Source: Hymenobacter jeongseonensis (GTDB lineage: Bacteria; Bacteroidota; Bacteroidia; Cytophagales; Hymenobacteraceae). Taken from it: a stretch of 64,000 nucleotides of DNA. The stretch spans positions 186,001-250,000 of the forward strand of contig NZ_JADQDQ010000006.1 in the NCBI RefSeq assembly GCF_015694725.1. The letters are read 5' to 3'. Shown piece by piece: positions 53,250 to 63,400 of the stretch. The translations under genes and the position numbers were made by a program. How positions within the stretch are numbered: the first letter of the stretch is position 1; each line of letters opens with the position of its first letter. The notes under the pieces are model-generated. The model ran no database searches. It was given only the letters and a program-made list of their open reading frames with translations, and had not been told where the DNA came from.

Positions 53250-54149
53250 ATGCTTCTTTCCATGACCGGCTACGGCCAGGCCCACCGCGAAACCGATACC
53301 TACACCGCCGCCGTGGAACTCCGGTCCGTCAACTCCAAAACGTTCGACCTGACGTTGCGCCTGCCGCGCTTCCTCATGCCGCACGAGTTGGAAATCCGCA
53401 ACGCCGTAGCCAAAGCGTTGCTGCGCGGCAAAGTCAACCTGAACTTAGATTTTGTGCGCCCCGCGGCCGCCCGCGCCGCCGCCACGCTCAACAAAGAGGC
53501 CTTAATTGCTGCCTTCCAGGAGCTGAAAGGAATTGCCCAAAGCCTGGGCCTGCCCACCGGGGAAGATACCCTGTTGGCCGCCCTGCGCCTGCCGGGCGTA
53601 ATCCCCAGCGCCTCCGAAGTGCGCGACGCCGAGCCCGCGGCCGAAGAAATCACCTGGCCCGAGCTGCAGCCGCTGCTCACCGAGGCCCTGGCCGCCATGC
53701 AGCAGTTCCGGCAGGACGAGGGCACCACCCTCACCATCGAAATCCTGAGCTACATCGCCACCATTCGCCAGCAGCTGGCAGCCGTGGAGGCGCACGACCC
53801 CGCGCGCATCGAGCACGTGCGCCAGCGCCTGGCCGGCCACCTGGCCGAGCTCACCAGCCACGAGCAGTTCAACGCCACCCGCTTCGAACAGGAAGTGCTC
53901 TACTACATCGAGAAGCTGGACATTGCCGAGGAGAAAGTGCGCCTGGCCGCCCACTTGGCATACTTCGAGCAAGCAATCCATCAGCCCGATGAGGCCGTAG
54001 GTAAAAAGCTCGGTTTTCTGGCCCAGGAAATTGGCCGCGAAATCAACACCATCGGTTCCAAGGCCAACGATGCTACTGTGCAGCACCTCGTGGTGGGCAT
54101 GAAGGAAGAATTAGAGAAAATTAAAGAGCAGCTAAATAATATTCTTTAA
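53250..54149 (+). CDS. YicC/YloC-family endoribonuclease-like protein
   Basis: Cytoplasmic protein of 299 residues matching the YicC family, which in E. coli has been linked to RNA cleavage and small RNA turnover. The N-terminal motif MLLSMTGYGQAHRE and VELRSVNSKTFDLTLRLP (22-39) and the C-terminal FLAQEIGREINTIGSKAND, ending in a helix MKEELEKIKEQLNNIL, are the family signatures. The start is the ATG at 53250 with the family's usual N-terminus. In many Bacteroidetes it precedes gmk; here the next gene is a small exported protein, after a 338-base gap. Confidence 0.93.
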   Translation: MLLSMTGYGQAHRETDTYTAAVELRSVNSKTFDLTLRLPRFLMPHELEIRNAVAKALLRGKVNLNLDFVRPAAARAAATLNKEALIAAFQELKGIAQSLGLPTGEDTLLAALRLPGVIPSASEVRDAEPAAEEITWPELQPLLTEALAAMQQFRQDEGTTLTIEILSYIATIRQQLAAVEAHDPARIEHVRQRLAGHLAELTSHEQFNATRFEQEVLYYIEKLDIAEEKVRLAAHLAYFEQAIHQPDEAVGKKLGFLAQEIGREINTIGSKANDATVQHLVVGMKEELEKIKEQLNNIL

Positions 54150-54487
54150 AAGTCTATTATTGAACTCTTTCGTTACCCCTGGCCAAACCCTTCGGGATGC
54201 AATTTGAGCAAAAAAACAATCTGATATTGGATTTTGCCGTTGTTTCCCATCCACTATCAACTGCGTAAAGCATTTTGGCAGGAGTTTTGAAGTGTAAAAA
54301 CATGTTCGATTTAACTTTCTCAACCGGTCGAATCTTAGGTAGTTATTGCTGAATCGGCTGGCTTAACTCGGACCGTTTAAAAATAAATCGCAATATTTGT
54401 AACCCGAAAGTTGGATACTTAATTATTGTATCTAACTTGGGTTTATCAAATAGCTTTTTAGTTACTCACCCCCTTATCCTCATTAGC
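54150..54487 (+). promoter_or_regulatory. AT-rich leader region with stem-loop before the 54488 gene
   Basis: No gene is supported here. The notable structure is a stem from 54401-54418 to 54428-54443: AACCC and AAGTTGGATAC pair with GTATCTAACTT and GGGTT, with a 2-base bulge and one possible G-U pair. It ends 45 bases before the ATG. A partial -7-like AATATTTG lies just upstream. Confidence 0.4.
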
Positions 54488-55024
54488 ATGAAACTTACAT
54501 TTCTACTCTGTATTCTTGGATTAATGCTGACGGCTGCCCACCCGGCGTCTGAAATAGAGCTGGTAAAAAAGCGCGTGCTCAGTGAGCGGGTTGAAATCTT
54601 GATTCCCAAGGGCTTCGAGGTAATGACCGAACAGCAGATGGACTTCAATTACGCCAAGGCCCAGAGCCGTCCGAGCGTGATTTTCACGAACAACAACCTC
54701 ATTAGCCTCGCCTTCAACTACAGCGACAACGATGCCGACCAGGACATGGTTGACATCTACGCCGCGTCGTTTGGCAAGACCTACCACAAGCAGTACAAAG
54801 ACGCTACCTGGTTTGGTGACGGCATCAAAAACATCAACAACCGCAAGGTTGGCTACTTGGAATTCATGAAGCCGGAAATGGGCCATGAAGTGTACACGCT
54901 GGTGTTCTTCACCGATGTTGAAGGCAAACTGATGATTTGCACCTTCAACTGCGCCGACCGCCAGAAGCCCGAGTGGGAGCCCATCGCCAAGCAAATCATG
55001 CTGTCGCTGAAATCCAAAGGCTAA
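54488..55024 (+). CDS. Small exported protein of unknown function
   Basis: A 178-residue protein not recognised as a named family. The ATG at 54488 starts a signal peptide (MKLTFLLCILGLMLTAAHPA, cleaved near residue 18-20). The mature sequence has a beta strand VKKRVLSERVEILIPKGFE, then FNYAKAQSRPSVIFTNNN, ISLAFNYSDNDADQ, and a C-terminal LVFFTDVEGKLMICTFNC with a helix EWEPIAKQIMLSLKS. This order of strands and a late EPIAKQIM helix resembles small secreted or periplasmic proteins of the PsbP/DUF1795 type, where a strand pair ends in a helix with residues that predict growth of a beta-sheet; the match is weak. A terminator follows. Confidence 0.75.
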   Translation: MKLTFLLCILGLMLTAAHPASEIELVKKRVLSERVEILIPKGFEVMTEQQMDFNYAKAQSRPSVIFTNNNLISLAFNYSDNDADQDMVDIYAASFGKTYHKQYKDATWFGDGIKNINNRKVGYLEFMKPEMGHEVYTLVFFTDVEGKLMICTFNCADRQKPEWEPIAKQIMLSLKSKG

Positions 55025-55047
55025 GCTAACCCGCTGGTTTTGCTTAT

Positions 55048-55082
55048 AAAAAAGCCTCCGCACTGAATGCGGAGGCTTTTTT
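55048..55082. terminator. Bidirectional terminator between convergent genes
   Basis: AAAAAAGCCTCCGCA (55048-55062) pairs exactly with TGCGGAGGCTTTTTT (55068-55082). T-runs are present in both directions, so it ends the 54488 gene and the convergent 55090 gene. Confidence 0.92.
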
Positions 55083-55089
55083 ATGCGCC

Positions 55090-56874
55090 TTATTTCGCCG
55101 CGCCGAGGTCGTTGAGAAAGTCCCGTACCAGCCCAAAAGCCCCAGTAAAGCCTACCAGGGACAACGCCGCCGGTTGGTCGTTCGCGTCGTGGTAGGCGGC
55201 GCTCCCGCCCCGGGTGTAGATAAAAAACGCCGGTACCCCGGCTTCGGAAAAGGGAAAATGGTCGGAATTGGCGGCGCGGCCGCGTGCGGCCAGCTGCGGC
55301 AGGTAGCGGTGCGCCTCGTTGAGGGCCACCAAGCGGCGAAAAGGAGATTCCAGCACGCGGCCGTTTACCACCGTGGCGCCTTGCTCGCCGGTGCCCAGCA
55401 GGTCCAGATTCACCAAAAACTTGATGCGTTTGAGCGGCACCAGCGGATGGGCCACGAAGTAGCTCGAACCGACTAAGCCAGCCTCTTCGGCCCCGAAAAG
55501 CAGGAAAACGACCGAATACGCCGGTCGGTTTTCGGGACGGGCATAGTGCGCGGCGAGTTCCAGGAGCATAGCCACGCCGCTGGCGTTGTCGTTGGCCCCG
55601 GGGAAGTAAACCTTTTTGCCCATCAGGCCGAGGTGGTCGTAATGGGCAGTAACCACGAGGAAGGAATCGGGCTGCGCGGTGCCGCGGATGATGGCCGCGA
55701 GGTTCTGGGTTTGGTAGTTGCGCTGGAGTTGAGCGTCAATTTGGAGCGCAATAATTTCATTTTGAGGATACCACACAGCAGATTCATCCAGCGCTTCGAT
55801 GCGAACACCCGCAGCCTGAAATGAAGCAAGTGAAGCAGTAAGTCTAGGACGCAACACTATACGGTTTGGCAATGAGTCCAAGGTTTGGCGAACGGTGACG
55901 GGTAGAGAAGTTAACCGTTTCTCGTCGCGAGCAGCGACAACGAGAAACGAACCTTCAGCATCTTTAGCCATTAAACGGCGAACCTGTGTCTGCAGAGCCT
56001 GCCGTTCGCTTAAGGAGCTAAAACACAGCGTATCAAAAAGTATTGCAATACCTGAGTCCAGTAGCGATGCCGCTTTAGATTCAGGTGCGGCAATAAAATC
56101 ATGGCCCGGTATTAATTCATATATAATAGACTTATTTGACCCGCTCTTATGCGTAACTGATAGCCGCATTTTCCCCGGAAACGTGTTTACATCCAGCGTA
56201 AACGGCTGGGTATAATCAGGCGCCAACGGCTCCAGCTTCAGTTTTTTTAAGCGCTTGCGCAAGTAATCGGCTGCTTTGCGTTCACCTTGCTTCACGTAGC
56301 CCCGGCCGTGCAGGGCGGGCGACCCTAGCTTCTCAATGGTGCGGCGCACCCGCGGCATATCCTGCGCGTGGCCGGGCAGTGGCATGGTGCTCAACCCAAG
56401 GGTAGCGCCTACCAAGCCCGCCCACACCACTGGCGCCAGCACCCGTTCCCGGCGCTTACGACCCCAAGCCCAGGCGGAGGCCAAGCCGACAGCCACGGCG
56501 GCGCCAATGGCGTCGCTGAGCAAGTCGGTCCAGTCACCGTGCCGGCCCAGGCCCATGGTGTGTTGCAGAATTTCAATCAGCCCACCAAAGAGAATGGTGC
56601 CCACCAGCACTACCAGCCCCGCGTGCCGGGCCACATGGGGCCACCGACGCTGCCGTGAAAAAGAAACCCAACTGAGGCCAGCCAAAACAACAAACACGCC
56701 CGCGTGGGCCGCTGTGTCGAACGACAACAGCTCCCAAGCGGGCGTGCGTGGCATGTCTTGGGCGGGCGTGAGCGTGAGCACCAGCACAATGGCGGCCCAT
56801 AACAGGGGCAACGCCGCGTAAGGGCGCAGCACTGGCTGCCCCGGCTTAGGCTTGTGAGGAGAGAGGTCTGGCAT
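55090..56874 (-). CDS. VanZ-like membrane domain fused to M28 peptidase
   Basis: One open frame of 594 residues joins two usually separate proteins. The N-terminal part (about 15-145) has four hydrophobic segments with FDTAAHAGVFVVLAGLSW and GGLIEILQHTMGLGRHGDWTDLLSDAIGA, a VanZ-like signature. It then runs into AGLVGATLGLSTMPLPGHAQ, which looks like a signal peptide, and an M28 zinc peptidase (about 380-590). Metal sites, numbered from the upstream TTG (four more than from ATG): H415 in TAHYDHLG, D433 in GANDNASG, E467/E468 in GAEEAGLVG, D494 in VNLDLLG, H566 in AAYHDAND. A GTG at 56442 could start the peptidase separately. I use ATG 56874. Lower-GC DNA lies inside the peptidase part. Confidence 0.82.
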   Translation of the reverse strand: MPDLSPHKPKPGQPVLRPYAALPLLWAAIVLVLTLTPAQDMPRTPAWELLSFDTAAHAGVFVVLAGLSWVSFSRQRRWPHVARHAGLVVLVGTILFGGLIEILQHTMGLGRHGDWTDLLSDAIGAAVAVGLASAWAWGRKRRERVLAPVVWAGLVGATLGLSTMPLPGHAQDMPRVRRTIEKLGSPALHGRGYVKQGERKAADYLRKRLKKLKLEPLAPDYTQPFTLDVNTFPGKMRLSVTHKSGSNKSIIYELIPGHDFIAAPESKAASLLDSGIAILFDTLCFSSLSERQALQTQVRRLMAKDAEGSFLVVAARDEKRLTSLPVTVRQTLDSLPNRIVLRPRLTASLASFQAAGVRIEALDESAVWYPQNEIIALQIDAQLQRNYQTQNLAAIIRGTAQPDSFLVVTAHYDHLGLMGKKVYFPGANDNASGVAMLLELAAHYARPENRPAYSVVFLLFGAEEAGLVGSSYFVAHPLVPLKRIKFLVNLDLLGTGEQGATVVNGRVLESPFRRLVALNEAHRYLPQLAARGRAANSDHFPFSEAGVPAFFIYTRGGSAAYHDANDQPAALSLVGFTGAFGLVRDFLNDLGAAK

Positions 56875-56907
56875 CACGGCGCACAAGCGAAAGCAGGAAT
56901 TGGGGCT

Positions 56908-57288
56908 TTACACGCCAACCAGTTCGCCGTAGGTTTCGGCCGACAGCAGCTCTTCGAGCTCTTCGGGCTTGGCGATGGAAATTTTCACCATCCAGCCGTC
57001 GCCGTAGGGGTCGGAGTTCACGGTTTCGGGCGAGTCGGCCAGCTTGGCGTTTACTTCCAGCACGGTGCCGGTGATGGGGCTGAAGAGGTCCGAAACCGTC
57101 TTCACAGCTTCCACGGTGCCAAACACGTCGTGCTGGGCTACTTCCTTGTCCAGCGTATCGATGTCAACATAAACAATGTCGCCAAGCTCTTTCTGAGCGT
57201 GGTCGGTGATGCCGACGTAGGCAACATCGCCTTCAACGCGAATCCATTCGTGGTCTTTGGTATAATGCAGCGTGGCGGGCAGGTTCAT
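56908..57288 (-). CDS. gcvH: Glycine cleavage system H protein
   Basis: Lipoyl carrier of the glycine cleavage complex, shuttling the aminomethyl group between the P, T and L proteins in the cytoplasm. The 126-residue protein starting at ATG 57288 has the normal length. The lipoylation site is K63 in [15 protein letters not shown], equivalent to E. coli K64, and the C-terminal [20 protein letters not shown] is standard. It lies between sprA and the VanZ-type gene, all in the same direction, an order I associate with other Bacteroidetes. A TTG two codons upstream is unlikely to be used. Confidence 0.97.
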   Translation of the reverse strand: MNLPATLHYTKDHEWIRVEGDVAYVGITDHAQKELGDIVYVDIDTLDKEVAQHDVFGTVEAVKTVSDLFSPITGTVLEVNAKLADSPETVNSDPYGDGWMVKISIAKPEELEELLSAETYGELVGV

Positions 57289-57331
57289 AAGCAAGGGTTG
57301 GTTGGGTAAGGTGGTGGATTGGTAGCCAGAC

Positions 57332-57339
57332 CAAAATTA
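57332..57339 (-). promoter_or_regulatory. Putative gcvH -7 promoter element
   Basis: TAATTTTG on the minus strand matches TAnnTTTG, about 43 bases upstream of the gcvH ATG. No clear -33 TTG at the usual distance. It would allow gcvH expression independent of sprA. Confidence 0.4.
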
Positions 57340-57441
57340 GGCAATACTTGCTTGGGGAAGGCTGCTTAGCCCGAATTCTTTAAACCAGAAGCAACCTTGC
57401 CCGAGCTTCTTTGCAATTACCCCCCTCTTTGCGGGCGGCCG

Positions 57442-60400
57442 CTATTGCGTGAGGCTGTAGCGGAGCTGCACCCCGCCCTCGGTGGTGGAGTTGCGGAAGG
57501 CGTTGCTGATGCGCGGCGTACTGATGGTCTGGCTGTAGTACAGCTGCAAGTTGAGCCGGGTATTGAGCAGGTAGTCGATGGTGGGCCGCAGCTGGAAGGT
57601 TTTCGAGCCGTTGGTCACCTGGCCTTCGGGGCGGCCTTCGGAGGGGTTCGGGTTTTGGGGGTCGCCAAAATCCACCACATCGAGGATGCTGCGCTGTACG
57701 GTGATGTTGTCGCGAATGCTCAGGTCGAGGCGGGCGGTGAGGTTGTTGCGCAGCACGCGCTGCTCGCCGCCTACCTTGAAGGGAAGCCGCAGGCTGTTGG
57801 TAGCATAACCGAGGCCCACCACGATTTCGTTGGTGTACAGCTCAGTCACCTGCGAGTTGGTGGTGTTCAGCACCACGGCGCGGTCGGTGCGGTACTCGAG
57901 GCGGCCGGTGGCCCGGCTCACGGTCTGGAAATTGATGCCGATGAGCGGCGACAAACGCTCGATGATGCTCACCTGCCCCACCACGTAGTAAGGCAGAAAC
58001 TGCCCGGCGGTATTGGTCAGGGTCGGGAACTGGGTTTCGGGGTTAAAAGTGGGCTCATAGAGCGTGGAGGTGGTGTAGCTCCCCACGCTGTAGGTAGACG
58101 AATACGCGTGGTTGAGCGTGAAGGAGGTGAAGTACTGTTTGACGAAAGGCAAATCAGCAAACCCGTTGTAGTCGACGCGCCAGTTGGGCAACGGCAGCTT
58201 GTCGAAGGGATTGAACTTCTCGGCCTCGTACCCATCCGACGACCGGCCGTGGTAGGCATCAATGAAACTTTGCACCAGCACTTCCTGCGAGTTGAAGCCG
58301 TAGCCGACTTCCGGATTGGACCCCGGCGAGGGGTTGGCCGTGGCCAGGCGTTGGCGCACGAAGGCGCGGTTGCGCACGAAGCGGTCGAAGGCTTTGGACG
58401 TCTCGCCGTTGGCCCCCAAATCACCAAACAGGGTTTGAATGGTAACGGTAGAGGTTTGGAAGGAACCGGTGCCGAGCAACGGGCTGGGCGCCTGCAGGAA
58501 GCGGCCCGGATTTGAGGGGTCGGGTACCACCTCCAGGGTTGCTTCGTCCAGCAAATTGCGGTAATACACCTCCTTGTTGCGGGCCAGCTGCCGGCGGGCG
58601 TCTACCTGAATGTTGAAGCCACGGAACGGCTCCAGGGCGGTGCGGAGCGTGAGGGTTTCGGTGAGCAAAGAGCTCAGCGGGGTATTCAAGTACTCGCTGC
58701 TCTGGGTGTACCAACCGTTGCTAATAGCGCGGTTGTACAAGTCGGGCAGCTCGTACTGCCGGCCCAAAATGAAGGGCAGGCCCGGCGCCGTCAGGTCGTT
58801 GTCGAGGCCAAAGAGGTGGGTTTTGGGCAGGTAGCCAGGTAGCAGCGTGCCGTTGGTGCGCACGTAGGTGAAGTTGAGCGACCGCGCCGTCATCAGCGAG
58901 CGGAGCACGGCTTTCACAAACCGATTGGTTTCGCGCGTGGTGTCAGCGGCCGAGACCTCGCCCGGCTGCCCGGGTTTCGCCTGCGCCGAAGCGTCTTTTT
59001 TGGGCCGTGCCGTGGGCGGCGGTGCGTTGTTGATGATATTGAGAAACTTCACTTTGTTGTAAAGCTTCACCAAATCGATGCGGCCGTTGGCGCTGATTTC
59101 GGCGTTGTTCTGAACGGTGTTGCCCAGGCGTAGCTCGGTGGTGAGGGTGTCCCGCGCCTCGTCGCCGGTGGGCACGGGAAACAGGGGCGCCCGCAACGAG
59201 GCCGACGCCGCCTGCCAAGTGTAGCTGGCCGAATAGCGGGTGTCGGCACTTATCCAGTCGGTAAGCGGAAACTTGTCGAGCGGCAGCCGGTACGTGAGGG
59301 CAGCCACTTGGTTGAAGTTGGTGGTGCGGCCGCCCCGCAGCAGGTTATCCTTGAGCAGGTCGCGGTTGCGGATGGCTTCGTCGCTGACGCCGATGGTGCG
59401 GCCCCGGCCTTCGTCCACCACGCCGCGGTTGTTGGCGGTATAGTCAAAAATCAGGCTTTTGGTCAGGTCCCATTTCAGGTCGTAAATCCGGCTGATGAAA
59501 AACGACTTCTGAATAACCGGCGCGATGCCCGCCGAGCTGGGCACCGTGCCCGGCTCCAGAATGCGCTGCAGAAACCGCTCGTTGTAGCGCCGGTCGATGT
59601 CGGTCCGGAACGAGAAGCGCGACGGCAATGGCGTGAAGTTCACCTCCTGAAAAATCTTCAGATACGGATTGTCCAGGGCCTTAATCTTGCTCAGCGGCGT
59701 GTAGTTCTTGGGCGTAGTTTGATACACGTAGGCCACGGCGCCGGTATAGGCTTTGGTGTAGTCGCGGTCGGTGCGGATGTCGGTGTGCAGGCGGTCGGTG
59801 AGGGAATAACTCAGGGCCACGTTCTCAATGTCCCAGGGCTTGGGCGTGACGGGGGCCGCTCCGGGCTTGCCGGGGCCGCGCTCCTTGCGCACATTCAGCA
59901 CCGAAATGCTGCGGCTGGTGGTTTGGTCGATGACTTCCTTGCGGTACTCGGCCTGGGCCGTGCGGTTGAGGTCGCCGTTGGCGTCGGTGAATTTCTCCAG
60001 GCTTTGGCTCAGCTTGGTATCGGGGTCCAGGGGGTCGTAGAGGGGCGTGCGGCTCTCGTGGCCGATTTGCAGCAGCACCGGCACGCGCAGCTGGAACTGC
60101 TCGGGCAGGAACTTCTCTGCCGCCACGGTGGCCTGCAAGTCGCCCCGGAAAGCGTCGTCGAGGGAGCGCTGCTGCACTTTGTCCTGCAAGCCGCCGAAGC
60201 CCACACTGGTATAGCTGCCCGTGGCGGTGATGTTGGCCAGGTCGGCCATTTTCACGTTGAGGCGGGCCGTGGCGGCAAAACCGTCCTGCTGCTCGAAGTC
60301 AAACACCCGGAACTCATCGGCCCACAGATTGGCCGAAATCGCATTCGTATTCCCGTTGTTGATGTCGGCCGTGGGGTTCAGCATGCCTATCATCACGCCC

Positions 60401-63400
60401 TGCACCGCCGAAAAATCGGGGTTGCCCACCACAGTAATGGTGGCGCCGTTGGGCAGCGTTTTGGTATAGGGCACTTGGAAATTAACCGGCGTCCGCTTGT
60501 TGCGCTCGGATTTGGCGTCGATGAAATCCTGAAAGGAAATATCGATGCGGTTGGCGGCCGGCCAAACTTCGTCGGCCGTTGCGGCTTTGGGCGGGGTGAT
60601 GGCCAGCGGGAGCGAATACTGGTAGTAGTTCTGCGTGTAGTCGGTACCGATGCGGATGAAGGCCTGCACGTCGCCATTATTCAGGCTCTCGTCTTCGCTG
60701 TCGCCGTGCAGGAACAGGCGCAGGCGCTTGTAGCGCAGCATATTAATACTCAGATTTTTGTAGGCTGCCTTGGCGTAGCCGTCGCGCAGGTTGGTGACGG
60801 ACAGGCGCAGGCTCTGCTCGTTTTGCAGGCGCGAGGTACTCGTGCTGCCATACTCCTTATCGCGCAAAATACCGGGGGGCGACAGGTAGGGAATTTTGCC
60901 GGTGACTCCCGTCGCCGCCAAGCCGTTTTCCTCAATGCTCACCGTCGAAACGCTGAACGCATCGGCATCGGTGAGCTGGCCCACAGGTGGCTGGGTGCCT
61001 TGGCGGGCATCCACAATGCGGTAGAGGAAGCGGCGCCACTGGTTGGCCACAAACTGCGGCTGCACCAGGCGCACCACCACGGGCTGCTGCCAGCCGGTCA
61101 TGTACATGCGCAGGAAGCGGATGTTCTTGAAGCCGAACTCCTGCGACGCGCCGCGCACGGTGTAGCCCTCCCGAATTGGAATGCGGAACTGGTACCACGT
61201 CACTACGTCGCCGCTGGTGCGCTCGTCCTTATTCGTTACTTTATCTATGATGAAGTTCTGGCCTACTTCCAGCCCGCCGCCGGGCACGGTGCTGGGGCGC
61301 AGCGACATGCGGTATTCGTAGTAGCGCTCCACTTCCTGCACCACGTTGTCGCGGTTCAAATCTTCCTTGTCGGGGAAAGCGGTGGAGCTGAGCTGGCTGT
61401 TTTCGGCAGAGTTGCCTTCGTAGCCGTTGTAGTTTTTGTAGCGGCCCAGCAGCTTGGTGTTGCTCTGGTCGTAGCTCGGGTCGAGGTGATGGCGGAAGTT
61501 GTCGGCCGAAGGGTCGGGCAGGGCAGTGAATGGTGCCCCGAACTGTGGTTGTACTTTTTCGGCGGCGTCGTTCACGCCATCAAGGCCCACGTCCTGGCGC
61601 TGCCGGGCGCCGGGCGAGGCGTTAAAAGCATCTGTGAGAAACTGCTGCCGCGTGACCCGGCCCCACACCGTAGGGGTGCTGTTTTCGGCAATTTCCAAAG
61701 GGTCGTCGGTAGTAGGCAGGCCGTTTTCGAACTCGTGCTGGTTGTTGTCGCGCAGCAATTCCTCGCTCACGTTGCCGAGGTTGATGACCAGGTCGCCGCC
61801 GGTGGTATTTGCCACGTCATTGCCGTCCTGGTCGGTCACGTTCACCCGCGCGTCGGGCGCGCTGGGGTTGGTCACCTTCAGGAAGGGGTCCATCATCCAA
61901 AACTCGAGGTATTCGACGTTGGCGTTGTCAAAGTCGGTATCGAAGGTGATTGCCCGGCTGATGCCGCCGAACTTATCCTGGGGCCGCTCTGCGGCCGTAA
62001 AATTCTTTCCGGCTGCGTCGATGTTCGGGTTGTAATTGTAAGGGCCACGCTCGCCGGGGTAGTACGCCATGTCGAACGTGTACTCGTACCCGTTTCCCGT
62101 GGCGCCCAAGTCCTTATTCGGGAATACCTCGTCGCGCTTAATGCCGCGGATGTAGTGGTTCGTCAGGTCGGCCGCGCCGATGTTGCCGGGCACGTTGGGG
62201 CCGCCGGTGTAGTAGCTCTGGTCCACGGTGTACCAAGCCAGCCGGGCGCGCTGGTAGTTGAAGGGCAAGCCCACCGCCGTGCTGCCGCCCACGGGCAGCG
62301 GCGTCGAGGCCAGCCGCCACGCCGGAATAGAAGCCAGACCGCCCAACGTGTAGGGCGTGCGAGCATTCTCAAAGTCGTCGATGTACGACACCCCGTTTTC
62401 GCCGTTGCCGAGCTGCGAGCGGCCCGGCAGCAGCTTGGCAAACTCACCGCCGAAGGAAATGGTGGAAATCTCCTTAGTCGACACAAAAGGCAGCATGTCG
62501 AGGTACTTGGTGAGCACCCGGCTGTCTTTCCGAATGCTGCCATCAATCCCGACAATGGTGTTGTTGCCCGGCTCGTCGCCAATGTTTACGCGGTTGATGC
62601 CCGGGGCTTGGTTCTCGAGCAAGTGCAGCGCCGTGCCGCCAATATTCACGTCCTTGTTCAGGCGGTAGTCGAGGCGCACGCCCACCAGCCGGCGCGGCTG
62701 CACCTGCACTAGGGCATTTTTTTCAAATTCCACCCGCAGCTCGTTGGCCGAATTCAGGTAGGCCGGGTTCAGGATTTTCACCTTAGCCTGGTCGTAAAAC
62801 ACTTGGTAATCGACGCCCTCGGTGAGCAAAGTAGAGCCCGAGCGCACCCGCACCGAACCCTGCGCAATGCCAATGCCGGGCAGGTTGATTTCGTCGGAGC
62901 CGGCCCCGCCCTGGAAGCGCCCGCGCAGGAAAAACTTGTCTTTTTCCTGCCGTTGCTGGGCGTCGCTCTGGGTCTGATTGTACAGCTCCGAATACACGTA
63001 CTTGTCAATCAGCTCGGTTTCGCTGGGGTCGAACTGCGTGCGCAGGTAGGAGCCGAACGGCTCCACGTTCGGGAAGATGATTTTGCCCAACTCCGGGTCA
63101 ATGGTGACGCCGGGAAAAAAGTCGAAGTTGCCGTCCGGGTTGCGGTCGTTGTTGGGGTTCACGTTGTCGAGGTTCAGCACCTCGATAATCGGCCGGTTGG
63201 CGATTTTGATGCCCTCTTTCAGCGAAATCAAGTCGACCCCGGTTTCGTCGTCCTTGTATACAATCTGCAGCTGGAAATTGTCGCGCTGCAGCTGCGAGGC
63301 GTTCAGGGGATAGATGTTTTTCATCATCAAATCCCAGGTCGGCGTGTTGAGGGTGCGCAGGTTTGGGTTCTGCGGGTTGCGGCTGGGGTCGGCCACGCCC

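Noticed and set aside
59308..62712. Very long open frame (over 1100 codons) on the plus strand opposite sprA
   Set aside because: Its translation is rich in Val, His, Gly and Ala without domains or signals, as expected from the complement of a high-GC gene; sprA on the other strand has clear family motifs.
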